A stretch of DNA of 57,452 bases from assembly GCA_016124275.1 (NCBI GenBank), contig WGOA01000002.1, forward strand, positions 1 through 57,452. The letters are read 5' to 3'. The DNA comes from Bacteroidota bacterium (GTDB taxonomy: Bacteria > Bacteroidota > Bacteroidia > Chitinophagales > BACL12). The notes under the pieces are model-generated. The model did not search any database, had not been told where the DNA came from, and saw nothing but the letters and a program-made list of their open reading frames with translations. A program made the position numbers and the translations under genes. Positions 8,823 through 17,571 of the stretch are shown here, one piece after another; within the stretch, counting starts at the first letter, position 1; each line of letters starts with the position of its first letter.

Positions 8823-9554
8823 TCAACCAGCCGCGCCACCTGCCTTGCCCGCGTCCAGGATAAGGGGCTGTCCTGGCGGCGGCCAGCAGCCCTCCGGAGC
8901 GGGTTTTGCAAGCCCGGCAGCCAGGATTTCCAGGAATTTGTTCCGGGGAATGTCCACGGCTCCGAGGCGATAGAGGTGCGGATTGCCCACCTGGCCGTCC
9001 AGAACGGCAAATCCAGCCGCCTGCAAATGCTCCGCTAAGCGGATCAAGGCTGCCTTGCTGGCGTTTGGCACCGCACTGAACATGGATTCCCCGAAAAAAA
9101 CGCTGCCCAGTGAGACGCCGTACATTCCCCCGACCAGAACACGGTCCTGCCAGACCTCTGCGCTGTGCGCGAAGCCGGCTTGGTGCAAAGCATGATAGGC
9201 CTTGATCATGCCGGGGGTGATCCAGGTGCCGTCCTGCCCAGGGCGGGGAGCACGACCGCATTGTTGCATAACTTGCTTGAAATCAGCATTTAACGTAATG
9301 CGGAAACGCCCTTGTCGCAACAGCTTGAGCATGCTGCGCGATCGATGAATTTTGTCGGTAAAGAGCACACAACGCGGGTCGGGCGACCACCACAGAATGG
9401 GCTCTCCCTTGCTGTACCAGGGGAAAATTCCGGCGCGATAAGCAGCTAATAAACGCTCCTGCGAAAGATCGCCGCCTAAAGCGAGCAAGCCATCGGGCTC
9501 GGCCAGGGCAACATCGGGAAAAACCGGCTGAGCGGGAAGCCGGAAAACAGGCAT
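8823..9554 (-). CDS. aat: Leucyl/phenylalanyl-tRNA-protein transferase
   Basis: Adds Leu or Phe from aminoacyl-tRNA to proteins with N-terminal Arg or Lys, creating N-degrons. 243 residues. Diagnostic segments are LLALGGDLSQERLLAAYRAG, GIFPWYSKGEPILWWSPDPR and VGGMYGVSLGSVFFGESMF. The gene follows clpS on the same strand (gap 64 bases), so the enzyme that makes the degron and the adaptor that recognises it are neighbours. A gap of 192 bases separates it from rhlE. Confidence 0.96.
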   Translation of the reverse strand: MPVFRLPAQPVFPDVALAEPDGLLALGGDLSQERLLAAYRAGIFPWYSKGEPILWWSPDPRCVLFTDKIHRSRSMLKLLRQGRFRITLNADFKQVMQQCGRAPRPGQDGTWITPGMIKAYHALHQAGFAHSAEVWQDRVLVGGMYGVSLGSVFFGESMFSAVPNASKAALIRLAEHLQAAGFAVLDGQVGNPHLYRLGAVDIPRNKFLEILAAGLAKPAPEGCWPPPGQPLILDAGKAGGAAG

Positions 9555-9618
9555 GCTGGAGGAAACGATTTTCGGACCTTGCTAAACCACCTCCAAAAGT
9601 GGAGGATTTAACCCTGCC

Positions 9619-9900
9619 TCACTCCAAGGTGGCGTTGATGCCCCGGTCAACCAAACCTCGGCGCATGGGGTTCAAATCGCGTGCAATGCCTTGTCTGACC
9701 GCGTATTTGCCGTGATAATGGATGATGTAGGCGCATTGCTCCGCCTGCTCCATGGTATGGCTGCAAATCTTGATCAACGACTCAATCACCCAGTCAAATG
9801 TGTTGAAATCGTCGTTATGGACCACCAGACGAACCCCTGTATCGTCGAGGACGTCTACGTCGGATTGAAGGTCTTCTAGGATGCCAGGTGCTTCCTGCAT
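9619..9900 (-). CDS. clpS: ClpS, N-degron adaptor of the Clp protease
   Basis: 93-residue adaptor that binds N-terminal Leu, Phe, Tyr or Trp and hands substrates to ClpA/ClpC. The binding-pocket motif HNDDFNTFDWVIESL is intact, as are the later His in IIHYHGKYAV and the hydrophobic residues lining the pocket. The start ATG at 9900 gives a short acidic N-terminal tail (MQEAPGILEDLQSD), as needed for engagement of the protease. It is followed by aat in the same direction, which supports a joint function. Confidence 0.95.
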   Translation of the reverse strand: MQEAPGILEDLQSDVDVLDDTGVRLVVHNDDFNTFDWVIESLIKICSHTMEQAEQCAYIIHYHGKYAVRQGIARDLNPMRRGLVDRGINATLE

Positions 9901-10022
9901 CGGTCAAAAAGTTAATGGATGGAAAAAAAGGGCAATAAGACAGCTAAAGTTACCCAAAGCAAGGGAATTCGCAAGCGCTATCCTGTTTCCCGCTGCACAT
10001 TGTTAAGCATTAACTTTAGCGG

Positions 10023-10571
10023 ATGGCAAGTTCTGTTGCAGTAAACCCGGTTGAGGAAAGCGCGAAAACCCTTTCGCCCGAACGAGAAAAGGCCGTTCAA
10101 CAGGCCATCAGGACCATGAACAGTTCCTGGAAATTTCAAGGCTACCTGATCAGCAGATTGCCCATTGCGTGGCTGGCCGGAATGCGACTGGCCAAACTGG
10201 ACCGCCAACAATGCACGGCAACCATGCCCTACCGATGGCTTTCGCAAAACCCCTTCCAGTCCATCTACTTTGCCACCCAGGCCATGTCGGCCGAGCTGAG
10301 TACGGGTGCACTGGCCATCCTGGCGATTGCAGGCTGCAAACCTGGTGTGGCCATGCTGATCGTGCACATGGAGGCTACTTATGGTAAAAAAGCAGATTCT
10401 AAAGTGTATTACACCTGCGCGGAAGGCCAGAAACTGTTCGACGCGGTGGATCGCGCCATCCGGACCGGCGAGGGGCAGCGCGCCGTGGTGGAAACCGTTG
10501 GTCGCCTAAAGGACGGCACCGAAGTGAGCCGTTTCAAGTTTACCTGGTCGTTTAAACAACGCGGTGCATGA
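10023..10571 (+). CDS. DUF4442 (hotdog-fold, thioesterase-like) protein
   Basis: 182 residues. The segment MNSSWKFQGYLISRLPIAWLAGMRLAKLD followed later by NPFQSIYFATQAMSAELSTGALA matches the DUF4442 family, related to hotdog thioesterases. No catalytic residues can be assigned with confidence and the substrate is unknown. Transcribed divergently from clpS; the intergenic stretch of 122 bases must hold both promoters. Its TGA stop overlaps the next ATG (ATGA), so the two genes are probably co-translated. Confidence 0.75.
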   Translation: MASSVAVNPVEESAKTLSPEREKAVQQAIRTMNSSWKFQGYLISRLPIAWLAGMRLAKLDRQQCTATMPYRWLSQNPFQSIYFATQAMSAELSTGALAILAIAGCKPGVAMLIVHMEATYGKKADSKVYYTCAEGQKLFDAVDRAIRTGEGQRAVVETVGRLKDGTEVSRFKFTWSFKQRGA

Positions 10572-11020
10572 TCGGAACTGCGCAACGCATGATGGGGGAA
10601 AAACTCCCCTGGGCATGGCAAATGGTAGGCTTGATAGCGATGCTTTCGTTTGCTTCCTGCGACGGGGGAAAGTATGATTCGTCGGGAGCCGAAACCAAGG
10701 ATGACGCAACCATAGAAGAAGATACGTTAGCAAAAACTCCGCTCAACCGCTACGATGATGCAGCATCCGGCGCAGCGGACGCCCAGTGCACCATTTTGCG
10801 CTCCCTGCGTCTTGACGGAGGCAAACGGCGCTTTTATGTATTGGATATCTGTCCGGATGATGTTTCGGCAAACCACCAGGCCATCAATATTTCCCCGCCT
10901 GGCGAGCCTTCAGTAACCACGTACTTTGACACCATTCGCTCGTTCGGCACAGAGGCAGCGGCGCGCGCATACGCGGAGAAAAACGGCATTTTCGATCTGT
11001 ACTTTGAGCAGGAATCCTAA
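10568..11020 (+). CDS. Predicted lipoprotein of unknown function
   Basis: 150 residues, starting at the ATG overlapping the upstream stop. A hydrophobic segment (WQMVGLIAMLSFA) ends in the lipobox LSFASC, so lipid attachment is expected near residue 31. The mature part begins with an acidic linker and has one pair of Cys residues (QCTILRS, LDICPDD) that could form a disulfide. I do not recognise the family. Coupling to the DUF4442 gene suggests a shared role, which remains unknown. Confidence 0.7.
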   Translation: MIGTAQRMMGEKLPWAWQMVGLIAMLSFASCDGGKYDSSGAETKDDATIEEDTLAKTPLNRYDDAASGAADAQCTILRSLRLDGGKRRFYVLDICPDDVSANHQAINISPPGEPSVTTYFDTIRSFGTEAAARAYAEKNGIFDLYFEQES

Positions 11021-11097
11021 GCATAGGAATCCTTATCGCGCAATCGCCAGCGCGGCCATTTAAACGAGGGCAATAAAAACAGCGGAGGCTGATTGGC

Positions 11098-11454
11098 TTA
11101 CATGCCCAGCATATCCGTTGGATTGCTGCACAGCATCGCCCGCCTGCCTTTGACGACAATGGGCGCAATCAGCAATTCCGGATTTCGAATGAGCACATTC
11201 AGCCAGCCTTCATCGTCAAAATCCCTTCCCTTCACGTTCATCTGGTAATAAGGGTGCGCTTTGTTCATCAGGTTTTTGGGCTTCATGTCCAGCATTTCCA
11301 GCAATTGCTTCCACATGGTCGGGGTGAACGGTGTTTTGGTCACCTCAACTTCGTGGACGTGCCGGGTAATGGTGCGGGCATACGCTAAAACCTTCTTTGC
11401 CTGGTCCGAATTCCGGTCGTAATACACCCGAATTTCATTGTCTTGGGTCTTCAT
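11098..11454 (-). CDS. ArsC/Spx-like thioredoxin-fold protein lacking the catalytic Cys
   Basis: 118 residues. The architecture is that of the ArsC/YffB family: beta strand EIRVYYDRNSDQAKK, a central helical part TPFTPTMWKQLLEML, and the C-terminal IAPIVVKGRRAMLC with the conserved cis-Pro region. The N-terminal active-site Cys of arsenate reductases is absent: the loop reads RNSDQAKK. It therefore cannot reduce arsenate by the standard mechanism. Such Cys-less relatives occur in this phylum and have no assigned function to my knowledge. Confidence 0.75.
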   Translation of the reverse strand: MKTQDNEIRVYYDRNSDQAKKVLAYARTITRHVHEVEVTKTPFTPTMWKQLLEMLDMKPKNLMNKAHPYYQMNVKGRDFDDEGWLNVLIRNPELLIAPIVVKGRRAMLCSNPTDMLGM

Positions 11455-11559
11455 ATGGCCTGGATTTAATAGATAAGTGGGATAACCTCATGTTAAAATA
11501 AGCAAAAAACAGTGCAGTGCACCTGGAGCGCCTCTAAAAAGTCCCGATGCGTGGCATTG

Positions 11560-11593
11560 AAAAAAAAAGGGCGGCCGAATTGGCTGCCCTTTG
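11560..11593 (-). terminator. Rho-independent terminator of the HU gene
   Basis: On the minus strand, AAAGGGCAGCC and GGCCGCCCTTT form a stem with one mismatch around the loop AATTC, followed by a run of T. It starts 24 bases after the HU stop codon. One of the clearest intrinsic terminators in the window. Confidence 0.9.
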
Positions 11594-11616
11594 TTCCATC
11601 GAGAAAGATCGGGAAA

Positions 11617-11886
11617 TCAGACGAATTCGGCCAATTCCTTGCCAGCCTTGAACTTGACAATTTTCTTGGCTTTAATCTTAATGGCCTCACCGGTTTGTGG
11701 GTTGCGACCAACGCGGGCTGCGCGCTTGGTAATGGAGAACGTACCAAAACCAACCAAGGTCACTTTATCGCCCTTCTTCAAGGTCTTGCGAATGGAGGTC
11801 AACAAGCTGTTGAGCGCTTCGGTTGCCTGGGTCTTGCTCACACCGGAATCGGCTGCCATCTGATCAATCAAATCACCTTTGTTCAT
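11617..11886 (-). CDS. hup: HU-family DNA-binding protein
   Basis: Histone-like protein of 89 residues. I chose the ATG at 11886 (MNKGDLIDQMAADSG) because the family begins there and an A-rich stretch (AAAAAAAACAACC) lies just before it. The signature VGFGTFSITKRAARVGRNPQTGE holds the beta arms that insert into the minor groove. A strong terminator follows, so the gene is monocistronic. Confidence 0.95.
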   Translation of the reverse strand: MNKGDLIDQMAADSGVSKTQATEALNSLLTSIRKTLKKGDKVTLVGFGTFSITKRAARVGRNPQTGEAIKIKAKKIVKFKAGKELAEFV

Positions 11887-12290
11887 GGTTGTTTTTTTTC
11901 GTTTGTGAATCGAGTGCATGAACGCTCGAACCCCTAAACTACAGGGATTCCGCGTTCTCCAATCATGGAGACCGGCTGAAACCCGCGTAAACACTAGGAC
12001 TTATGCACATAGCGAAAATTAACTATCTATAACTACCTGTTTTTGTAACTACTAAGTTGGCTTGTCTTTATTTATTCAGTTGAAAAAAGAAATGCAGGAA
12101 TTCCGCGCAAACCCTTGCGGGACGGGCATTTCAGCCGATTGGCGCGCTGCAAAAGACAGCCAGGTGCTTTGTTTCAGGCAATCAGGAGGGGTTCAATTGG
12201 CATGCGCGAGGCATCAACGGTTGGTTTAAAGGGCTTGGATCCATGGTCCTGGGTAACTAAGGCTGCGTTAAACCGTATCTTTCAGCTACG
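11887..12290. other. Intergenic region between HU and the small lipoprotein
   Basis: 404 bases between divergent genes. It must hold the HU promoter (candidate TAGTGTTTACG near 11990 on the minus strand, weak) and the promoter of the small lipoprotein (candidate TATCTTTC at 12276-12283, plus strand). I looked for a tRNA, repeat or small ORF and see none that I can support. Confidence 0.4.
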
Positions 12291-12467
12291 ATGAAACGCG
12301 TGCTTTTCTGTTTTCTGGTGGCCAGTTTAATGCTCCACCCCAGTTGCCAACGCTCCACTTGCCCGGCGTACGATGGCCTTTCGTCCGAAATGAACGGTAC
12401 GAAACAGGCCAAAACCAAGCCCCCCAAGACGCAAAGCGCACTTTACGGCAAAAAAGGACCGCGATAA
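12291..12467 (+). CDS. Small predicted lipoprotein, 58 residues
   Basis: Short ORF starting ATG AAA CGC with a basic N terminus, a hydrophobic core (VLFCFLVASLMLHP) and a Cys at position 19 (HPSC) that could serve as a lipobox. The mature part contains CPAYDGLSSEMNG and ends KKGPR. Short proteins of this shape with a CPAYD-like motif and a basic end occur in Bacteroidota, to my recollection, which is why I regard it as real; the function is unknown. Converges with recG, 20 bases away. Confidence 0.6.
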   Translation: MKRVLFCFLVASLMLHPSCQRSTCPAYDGLSSEMNGTKQAKTKPPKTQSALYGKKGPR

Positions 12468-12487
12468 GACGGGCTTAAGCCCTTGGT

Positions 12488-14593
12488 TTAGCTGATCCGG
12501 CTCCAATCGCCTTTGAGGCGTTCTTCGCGCACCAAATGGTTTGCCAGGGCCGCATGCACACTCAGGCGCAACTGCGGGTCTTTTTCTACCAACGCCAGCG
12601 CCGCACTGCGCGCCTCTTCCAGAATTTCCCGGTCGTGGACTAAATCAGCAATTTTCAGGTCCTCCAGGCCACTCTGGCGCGTACCGGCTAAATCGCCCGG
12701 ACCGCGCAGGCGCATGTCCACTTCTGAGATTTTAAAGCCGTCCGTTGTCTCGCACATGGTCCGGATGCGCACGCGCGCATCGTTGCTGAGCTTGTCAGCT
12801 GTCATGAGAATACAGAAACTCTGGTCGGCACCGCGACCCACACGCCCGCGCAACTGGTGCAATTGCGCCAACCCAAAGCGCTCTGCACTTTCAACAACCA
12901 TCACCGATGCATTGGGCACATTGACGCCCACTTCAATGACGGTGGTAGCCACCATAATGCGGGTATTTCCGCGCACAAACTCGCGCATCTCGTGGTCCTT
13001 ATCCGCCGGCTTTTGCCGGCCGTGCACGATGCTGATGCGGTACTCGGGAAACGCGCGAACCACACTTTCGTACCCATCCATCAGGTCTTTGTAGTCCATG
13101 GTTTCGCTCTCCTCAATCAGCGGGTAAACGACATACACCTGTCGGCCTTCCTGCAGCTGCTTGCGCAAAAAACCAAAAACCGCCAGCCGCTCGGGATCCT
13201 TGCGATGCACGGTCTGAATGGGTTTGCGCCCGGGCGGCAGCTCATCAATGACGGAGGTGTCTAAATCGCCGTAGAGCGTCATGGCCAAGGTCCGGGGAAT
13301 GGGTGTCGCGGTCATCACAAGGACGTGGGGAGGCTGCGTGTTTTTGGCCCAGAGCCGCGCGCGCTGGGCTACTCCAAAGCGGTGTTGCTCGTCAATCACC
13401 ACAAGGCCCAGGTTGTTGAACACCACCTTGTCTTCAATCAGCGCATGCGTGCCGATGAGCAAATTCACGTAACCCGCTTCCAACGCGCTGAGCAGATCTT
13501 TACGAGATTTGCCCTTCACCGAACCAGTGAGCAAACCGGGAAGCACAGGCAAACCATCCACAAGTTCTGTTATGGATAACATATGTTGCTGTGCAAGAAT
13601 CTCTGTCGGCGCCATGATGGCCGCCTGAAAGCCGTTGTCCACGGCCATGAGCATCGCCATAAGGGCTACAATGGTTTTGCCACTGCCCACATCGCCTTGC
13701 AGCAGCCGGTTCATTTGCATCCCGGTGCGCGTATCTTTTCTTATCTCGCGAAGCACCCGTTTCTGAGCCTCGGTTAACTCAAAGCCGAGGTGATCGCGGT
13801 AGAATTTCTCAAAAACACCGTCAATGCGTTCAAAAATGTAGCCCCTAACCTGCCGATCCAACGCCGATTTGTTCAGCAGCAAACCCAGTTGAATCAACAA
13901 AAACTCTTCAAACTTTAAGCGGCGGCGGGCCCCTTGCAACGCGTGTTCGTCTGGCGGAAAGTGGATGTCGCGAAGCGCGCGCTCGCGCCCAATAAGTTTG
14001 AATTGAACGCGCATTTCGCCGGGAAGAATTTCAGGAAGGTCTGCCGGGCTCAGCTCCGCAAGCAACTGCTGCACCAGGCGTTCCAGGCCTTTGCTGTCCA
14101 GGCCGCGCGCTTTCAGTTTTTCCGTTGACGGGTAAACAGGCTGCATGCGCCGCGCATCGTGTGCAGGCCCTTCGCCCAATTCCATGTCGGGATGCGGCAA
14201 CGTAAACTTGCCGCGGTACACGTTGGGTTTGCCGAAAACCGTATAGGTGGCATCGCGCTTGAGGTAGCGCTCCATGTAGGAAGCCCCCTTAAACCAGATC
14301 AGCTCGACGCTGCCCGTGTCGTCCTCCAGTTGCGCCACCAGGCGGCGGCTGCGCGGCGGACCAACCATAGAAAAACCTTTGATTCTGCCCCGCAACTGCA
14401 CGGTTTGCATATCCTCGCGCAGGTCGCGTACCTGCTGGATCTGCGTGCGGTCCACGTAGCGAAAAGGCATGAAGGTGAGCAGATCGCTGTAGCGGAACAG
14501 GCCCAATTCGCCCGACAACAATTCAGCCTTGGCCGGCCCTACCCCTTTGAGGTAAACGAGCGAAGTATGGAGTTTGTCGGTGAGCGTTGGCAT
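12488..14593 (-). CDS. recG: ATP-dependent DNA helicase RecG
   Basis: Branch-migration helicase for stalled replication forks and Holliday junctions. I start it at ATG 14593 (MPTLTDKLHTSLVYLKGVGP), giving 701 residues, standard for RecG; the frame is open to 14659 but the extra residues have no family character. The wedge/OB domain is followed by Walker A in LLQGDVGSGKTIVAL, the DEQH box in VVIDEQHRFGVAQRARL, TATPIPRTLA, and QLRGRVGRG in the second helicase lobe. No neighbours in an operon. Confidence 0.97.
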   Translation of the reverse strand: MPTLTDKLHTSLVYLKGVGPAKAELLSGELGLFRYSDLLTFMPFRYVDRTQIQQVRDLREDMQTVQLRGRIKGFSMVGPPRSRRLVAQLEDDTGSVELIWFKGASYMERYLKRDATYTVFGKPNVYRGKFTLPHPDMELGEGPAHDARRMQPVYPSTEKLKARGLDSKGLERLVQQLLAELSPADLPEILPGEMRVQFKLIGRERALRDIHFPPDEHALQGARRRLKFEEFLLIQLGLLLNKSALDRQVRGYIFERIDGVFEKFYRDHLGFELTEAQKRVLREIRKDTRTGMQMNRLLQGDVGSGKTIVALMAMLMAVDNGFQAAIMAPTEILAQQHMLSITELVDGLPVLPGLLTGSVKGKSRKDLLSALEAGYVNLLIGTHALIEDKVVFNNLGLVVIDEQHRFGVAQRARLWAKNTQPPHVLVMTATPIPRTLAMTLYGDLDTSVIDELPPGRKPIQTVHRKDPERLAVFGFLRKQLQEGRQVYVVYPLIEESETMDYKDLMDGYESVVRAFPEYRISIVHGRQKPADKDHEMREFVRGNTRIMVATTVIEVGVNVPNASVMVVESAERFGLAQLHQLRGRVGRGADQSFCILMTADKLSNDARVRIRTMCETTDGFKISEVDMRLRGPGDLAGTRQSGLEDLKIADLVHDREILEEARSAALALVEKDPQLRLSVHAALANHLVREERLKGDWSRIS

Positions 14594-14632
14594 GCCGGGA
14601 GCCCGCGGCGGGAAAGCGCGGCCCGTAAAATT

Positions 14633-14668
14633 AACCCCCCGATGCACAACTGGGCACATCGGGGGGTT
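14633..14668 (-). terminator. Terminator after the acidic PepSY lipoprotein gene
   Basis: Twelve-base inverted repeat, AACCCCCCGATG against CATCGGGGGGTT, with a loop of 12 bases, followed on the minus strand by AATTTTA. It separates the lipoprotein gene from recG, which runs in the same direction. The symmetric stem may work on both strands. Confidence 0.75.
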
Positions 14669-14712
14669 GAGATAGCTGGATTAAACGCGCGAAGCGTTTT
14701 TAATGCCGGGAT

Positions 14713-15411
14713 TTAGTCTTCATCCACATAGGTGTAAACGTTGCCGGCTGCGTCAAAGCCCACATACATTTCGTCATCAGCTTCGTTTTCCAGCTCCAGA
14801 AGGAACAATTCCAGGCCAGAAGCATCGCAGCGTTCCGCTTCTTCAATAGAATAGTCCGGGTACAGCGCAGCCACCGCATCGGTCACCGCTGCTGGCAGCG
14901 CAGACAGGGGAAGGTCATCGTCGCAATCCACGGCAATGGTGTCGCCAGACGCGGAGATGAAAAACTCGTCGTCATCGTCGTACTCGTATTCGTAGTCATC
15001 GTCCCAGTCATCCCAGTCGTCGTCGTCATCGCCGAACACTTCCAGGCGCGTGCCGTCTTCGGTGTACAGAACGTAACGGTCGTCATCATCGTCGCCGCCG
15101 TTCTCCAGTTCGATGAAATAGAGCATCAGGCCCATGCCGCCGTCGCAAAACTCAACGTCGTCGATCTCCCAGCCGGGAAACTCGGTTTCAATGGCCGCAA
15201 CAATAGCTGCGGGCAACGAACTGATCGGAATGTCATCGTCGTCGTCAGCGCAATCAATGGAAATGGTGTCGCCAGTGGGTAACACGGCACGCCGGGCGTC
15301 CGGCAACAGCGAATCTTTGCTGCAGGAGCTGGCACTGAACAAAACGGCAACTGCCAGGACAGTCCTCACGAACGTTTGGGGATTTTTAAGGAATTTGAGG
15401 AGGGTAATCAT
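14713..15411 (-). CDS. Acidic lipoprotein with two PepSY-like repeats
   Basis: 232 residues. Signal peptide with lipobox SASSC near residue 30. The mature protein is a tandem duplication: each half begins with a DTISIDC or DTIAVDC strand, followed by LPAAI-type helix and an ELENG strand, the shape of PepSY-like/BLIP-like domains known in Bacteroidota. The halves are joined by a linker made almost only of Asp, Tyr, Trp and Glu. The extreme acidity suggests cation binding or a role as periplasmic protease inhibitor; neither is proven. Terminator downstream; start chosen at the first ATG before the hydrophobic stretch. Confidence 0.7.
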   Translation of the reverse strand: MITLLKFLKNPQTFVRTVLAVAVLFSASSCSKDSLLPDARRAVLPTGDTISIDCADDDDDIPISSLPAAIVAAIETEFPGWEIDDVEFCDGGMGLMLYFIELENGGDDDDDRYVLYTEDGTRLEVFGDDDDDWDDWDDDYEYEYDDDDEFFISASGDTIAVDCDDDLPLSALPAAVTDAVAALYPDYSIEEAERCDASGLELFLLELENEADDEMYVGFDAAGNVYTYVDED

Positions 15412-15534
15412 GGTTAAAGAGGGTTTTGAGGATAATCAAAGTTACTACTTCCCTTTGTAATAGCAATACTATTAATGAAGAAAGTGGGCACTTTGTTTTC
15501 TTACCCTCAAAAAATATTCCCCTGCCCCCTTAGC

Positions 15535-16686
15535 CTACCCTACATAGCCCCGGTCCCAGTCTTTCCAAACCGGCTGGTAACCCGACTTGCGGATCACGGC
15601 AGCCACTTCGGCCGGGGAGCGCTCGTCGCTTATTTCGAACTGCTCCAACGACTCCTCCGCACAGGCATAACCGCCCGGATTGGTCTTGGAGCCGGCACTG
15701 AACGTGGTCACCCCCAGCGGGATCACGTTGTCCCGGAAACGCTCGGTCTCGCGCGTGGACAGGCTCAATTCCACATCCGGATCCAGCAGGCGGTAAGCGG
15801 TGATGAGTTGCACCAGCTCGCGGTCGCTCATGATGGACGTTGGCTGGAGGCCACCGGCATGGGGGCGCAAACGGGGGAAGGAGATGCTGTACTTGGTGCG
15901 CCAGTAGGTGCGCGACAAATAGCGCAGGTGCATGGCCGTAAAGAAGCTGTCGGAGCGCCAGTCTTCGAGCCCGATCAGCACGCCCAACCCAATTTTATGC
16001 ACACCGGCCCTTCCCAAACGGTCTGGCGTATCCAACCGGTAGGCAAAGCTGGATTTTCGCCCTTTGGGATGATGTACTTTATACGTTTCCTGGCGGTAAG
16101 TCTCCTGGTACACAAGCACGCTGTGCAGGCCCAGTTCGGTGAGCCGGCGATAGTCCTGTTCTTCCAGCGGCTGCACTTCCAGGCTGAGCTGGCTGAAATG
16201 CGGCCGCAGCAAATTGAACGCTTGTTCAAAATACGGCATGCCTACGCTGCGGTTGGCTTCGCCGGTAACCAACAACACATGCTCGTAACCCATGGCTTTG
16301 AGCACTTCGGTTTCGCGCAGGATCTCGGCGGGGTTGAGGGTCTTGCGCTCCAGTGCGTTGTCCATGCTGAACCCGCAATAGGTGCAGATGTTTTGGCACT
16401 CGTTGCTCAGGTAAAGGGGGGCATAAAGCTGGATCACCCGTCCGAATCGGCGCAACGTGGCCTGATTGGCCAACGCCGCCATGCGCTCCAGGTAAGGTGC
16501 CGCAGCGGGTGAAATCAACGCCGCAAAATCGCGCAGATCCCGTGTGGGGTTCTGCAATGCCCGCTCAACATCCGCTGCCGTCCGGGAGTGGATGAGGGCC
16601 GTCGCGTCCTCCCAGGCCCAGTCGTTGAACGTTTGTTCAAAGCTGGTGATCGCAGGCTGGGTCCGGGGAAGGGCTGTGGTGGGCAT
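15535..16686 (-). CDS. thiH: 2-iminoacetate synthase (tyrosine lyase), thiamine thiazole pathway
   Basis: Radical SAM enzyme that cleaves tyrosine to dehydroglycine for thiazole formation. 383 residues, usual for ThiH. The cluster motif is Cys97-X3-Cys101-X2-Cys104 (CQNICTYCGF). The C-terminal part includes SFPRLRPHAGG, also typical. Last gene of the thiamine operon, 75 bases after thiG. Using ThiH, and not the glycine oxidase ThiO, points to a pathway that suits low oxygen or facultative growth. Confidence 0.96.
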   Translation of the reverse strand: MPTTALPRTQPAITSFEQTFNDWAWEDATALIHSRTAADVERALQNPTRDLRDFAALISPAAAPYLERMAALANQATLRRFGRVIQLYAPLYLSNECQNICTYCGFSMDNALERKTLNPAEILRETEVLKAMGYEHVLLVTGEANRSVGMPYFEQAFNLLRPHFSQLSLEVQPLEEQDYRRLTELGLHSVLVYQETYRQETYKVHHPKGRKSSFAYRLDTPDRLGRAGVHKIGLGVLIGLEDWRSDSFFTAMHLRYLSRTYWRTKYSISFPRLRPHAGGLQPTSIMSDRELVQLITAYRLLDPDVELSLSTRETERFRDNVIPLGVTTFSAGSKTNPGGYACAEESLEQFEISDERSPAEVAAVIRKSGYQPVWKDWDRGYVG

Positions 16687-16761
16687 GGCGGGTTTGGTCA
16701 GGAGCTTGTGCGGGTGCTTTGGGTTTGGGTTGCGAGGAGGGTTGTGCTGGTGCTGCGGGGG

Positions 16762-17571
16762 TTACGCGTCTAAAAATGCGGTCAGCGGACTGGAGGCTTC
16801 AGCGTGCAGGCGCTCTGCAGGCACACCGGATTCGTAGGCCAACCTGCCCGCCATAACGGCCAACCGGAACGCGTCGGCCATGCGCACCGGATCATGGGCC
16901 ACGGCGATGGCCGTATTGACCAACACAGCATCTGCGCCCATCTCCAGGGCCAGCGCCGCATCTGACGGGCGCCCGATTCCGGCGTCCACAATGACCGGGA
17001 TGCCAGCCTGCTCAATAATGATCTCCAAAAAGGCGCGGCTCTGCAACCCGCGGTTGCTGCCAATGGGCGAACCCAGCGGCATAACGGCGGCACAGCCCAC
17101 CTCCTCCAACTGCTTGCAGAGCACGGGGTCGGCGTGCACGTAGGGCAACACCACGAAATCGTCCCGCACCAATTCGCGAGCGGCGTTGAGGGTTTCCACG
17201 GCATCGGGCATCAGGTAGCGCGGGTCGGGATGGATTTCAAGCTTGAGCCAGTGGGTACCCAGCGCCTCGCGGGCCAATTGAGCGGCGTAGATAGCCTCCC
17301 GGGCATTTCGAACCCCGGACGTATTGGGCAGCAGGTTGAACGAAGGGTGGCGAAGGTGGCGCAGCATTTCGTCCTGGTGGCCTGCTTTTGCTGCGCCTGT
17401 CTGCTTCCGGAGCAAGGCGCCGTCTACATCCACCCGGCGCAAGGCCACCGTGACCAGTTCCGTGCCCGAGGCCAAGAGAGCGGCTTCCATAACGCTGTTG
17501 GAAGAGAACTTGCCCGTCCCGGTAAACAGCCTGGATTCAAAGGTCTTTTCGGCGATCCTGAGCAGTTCCAT
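16762..17571 (-). CDS. thiG: Thiazole synthase
   Basis: Builds the thiazole phosphate from DXP, dehydroglycine and the ThiS thiocarboxylate. 269 residues. The N terminus [19 protein letters not shown] and the phosphate-binding [21 protein letters not shown] region are characteristic, as is [16 protein letters not shown] with the Lys that forms the Schiff base. The start overlaps the end of thiE by 35 bases, an unusually long overlap, but both reading frames match family ends well. Confidence 0.95.
   Translation of the reverse strand: MELLRIAEKTFESRLFTGTGKFSSNSVMEAALLASGTELVTVALRRVDVDGALLRKQTGAAKAGHQDEMLRHLRHPSFNLLPNTSGVRNAREAIYAAQLAREALGTHWLKLEIHPDPRYLMPDAVETLNAARELVRDDFVVLPYVHADPVLCKQLEEVGCAAVMPLGSPIGSNRGLQSRAFLEIIIEQAGIPVIVDAGIGRPSDAALALEMGADAVLVNTAIAVAHDPVRMADAFRLAVMAGRLAYESGVPAERLHAEASSPLTAFLDA

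Noticed and set aside
9590..9605. Palindrome CCTCCA-AAAG-TGGAGG between clpS and aat
   Set aside because: Stem of 6 bp and no T run; too weak to call a terminator.
11900..12000. tRNA-like stretch with GGGTTCGA on the minus strand
   Set aside because: No acceptor or anticodon stem can be formed around it, only a small CTCC/GGAG hairpin.
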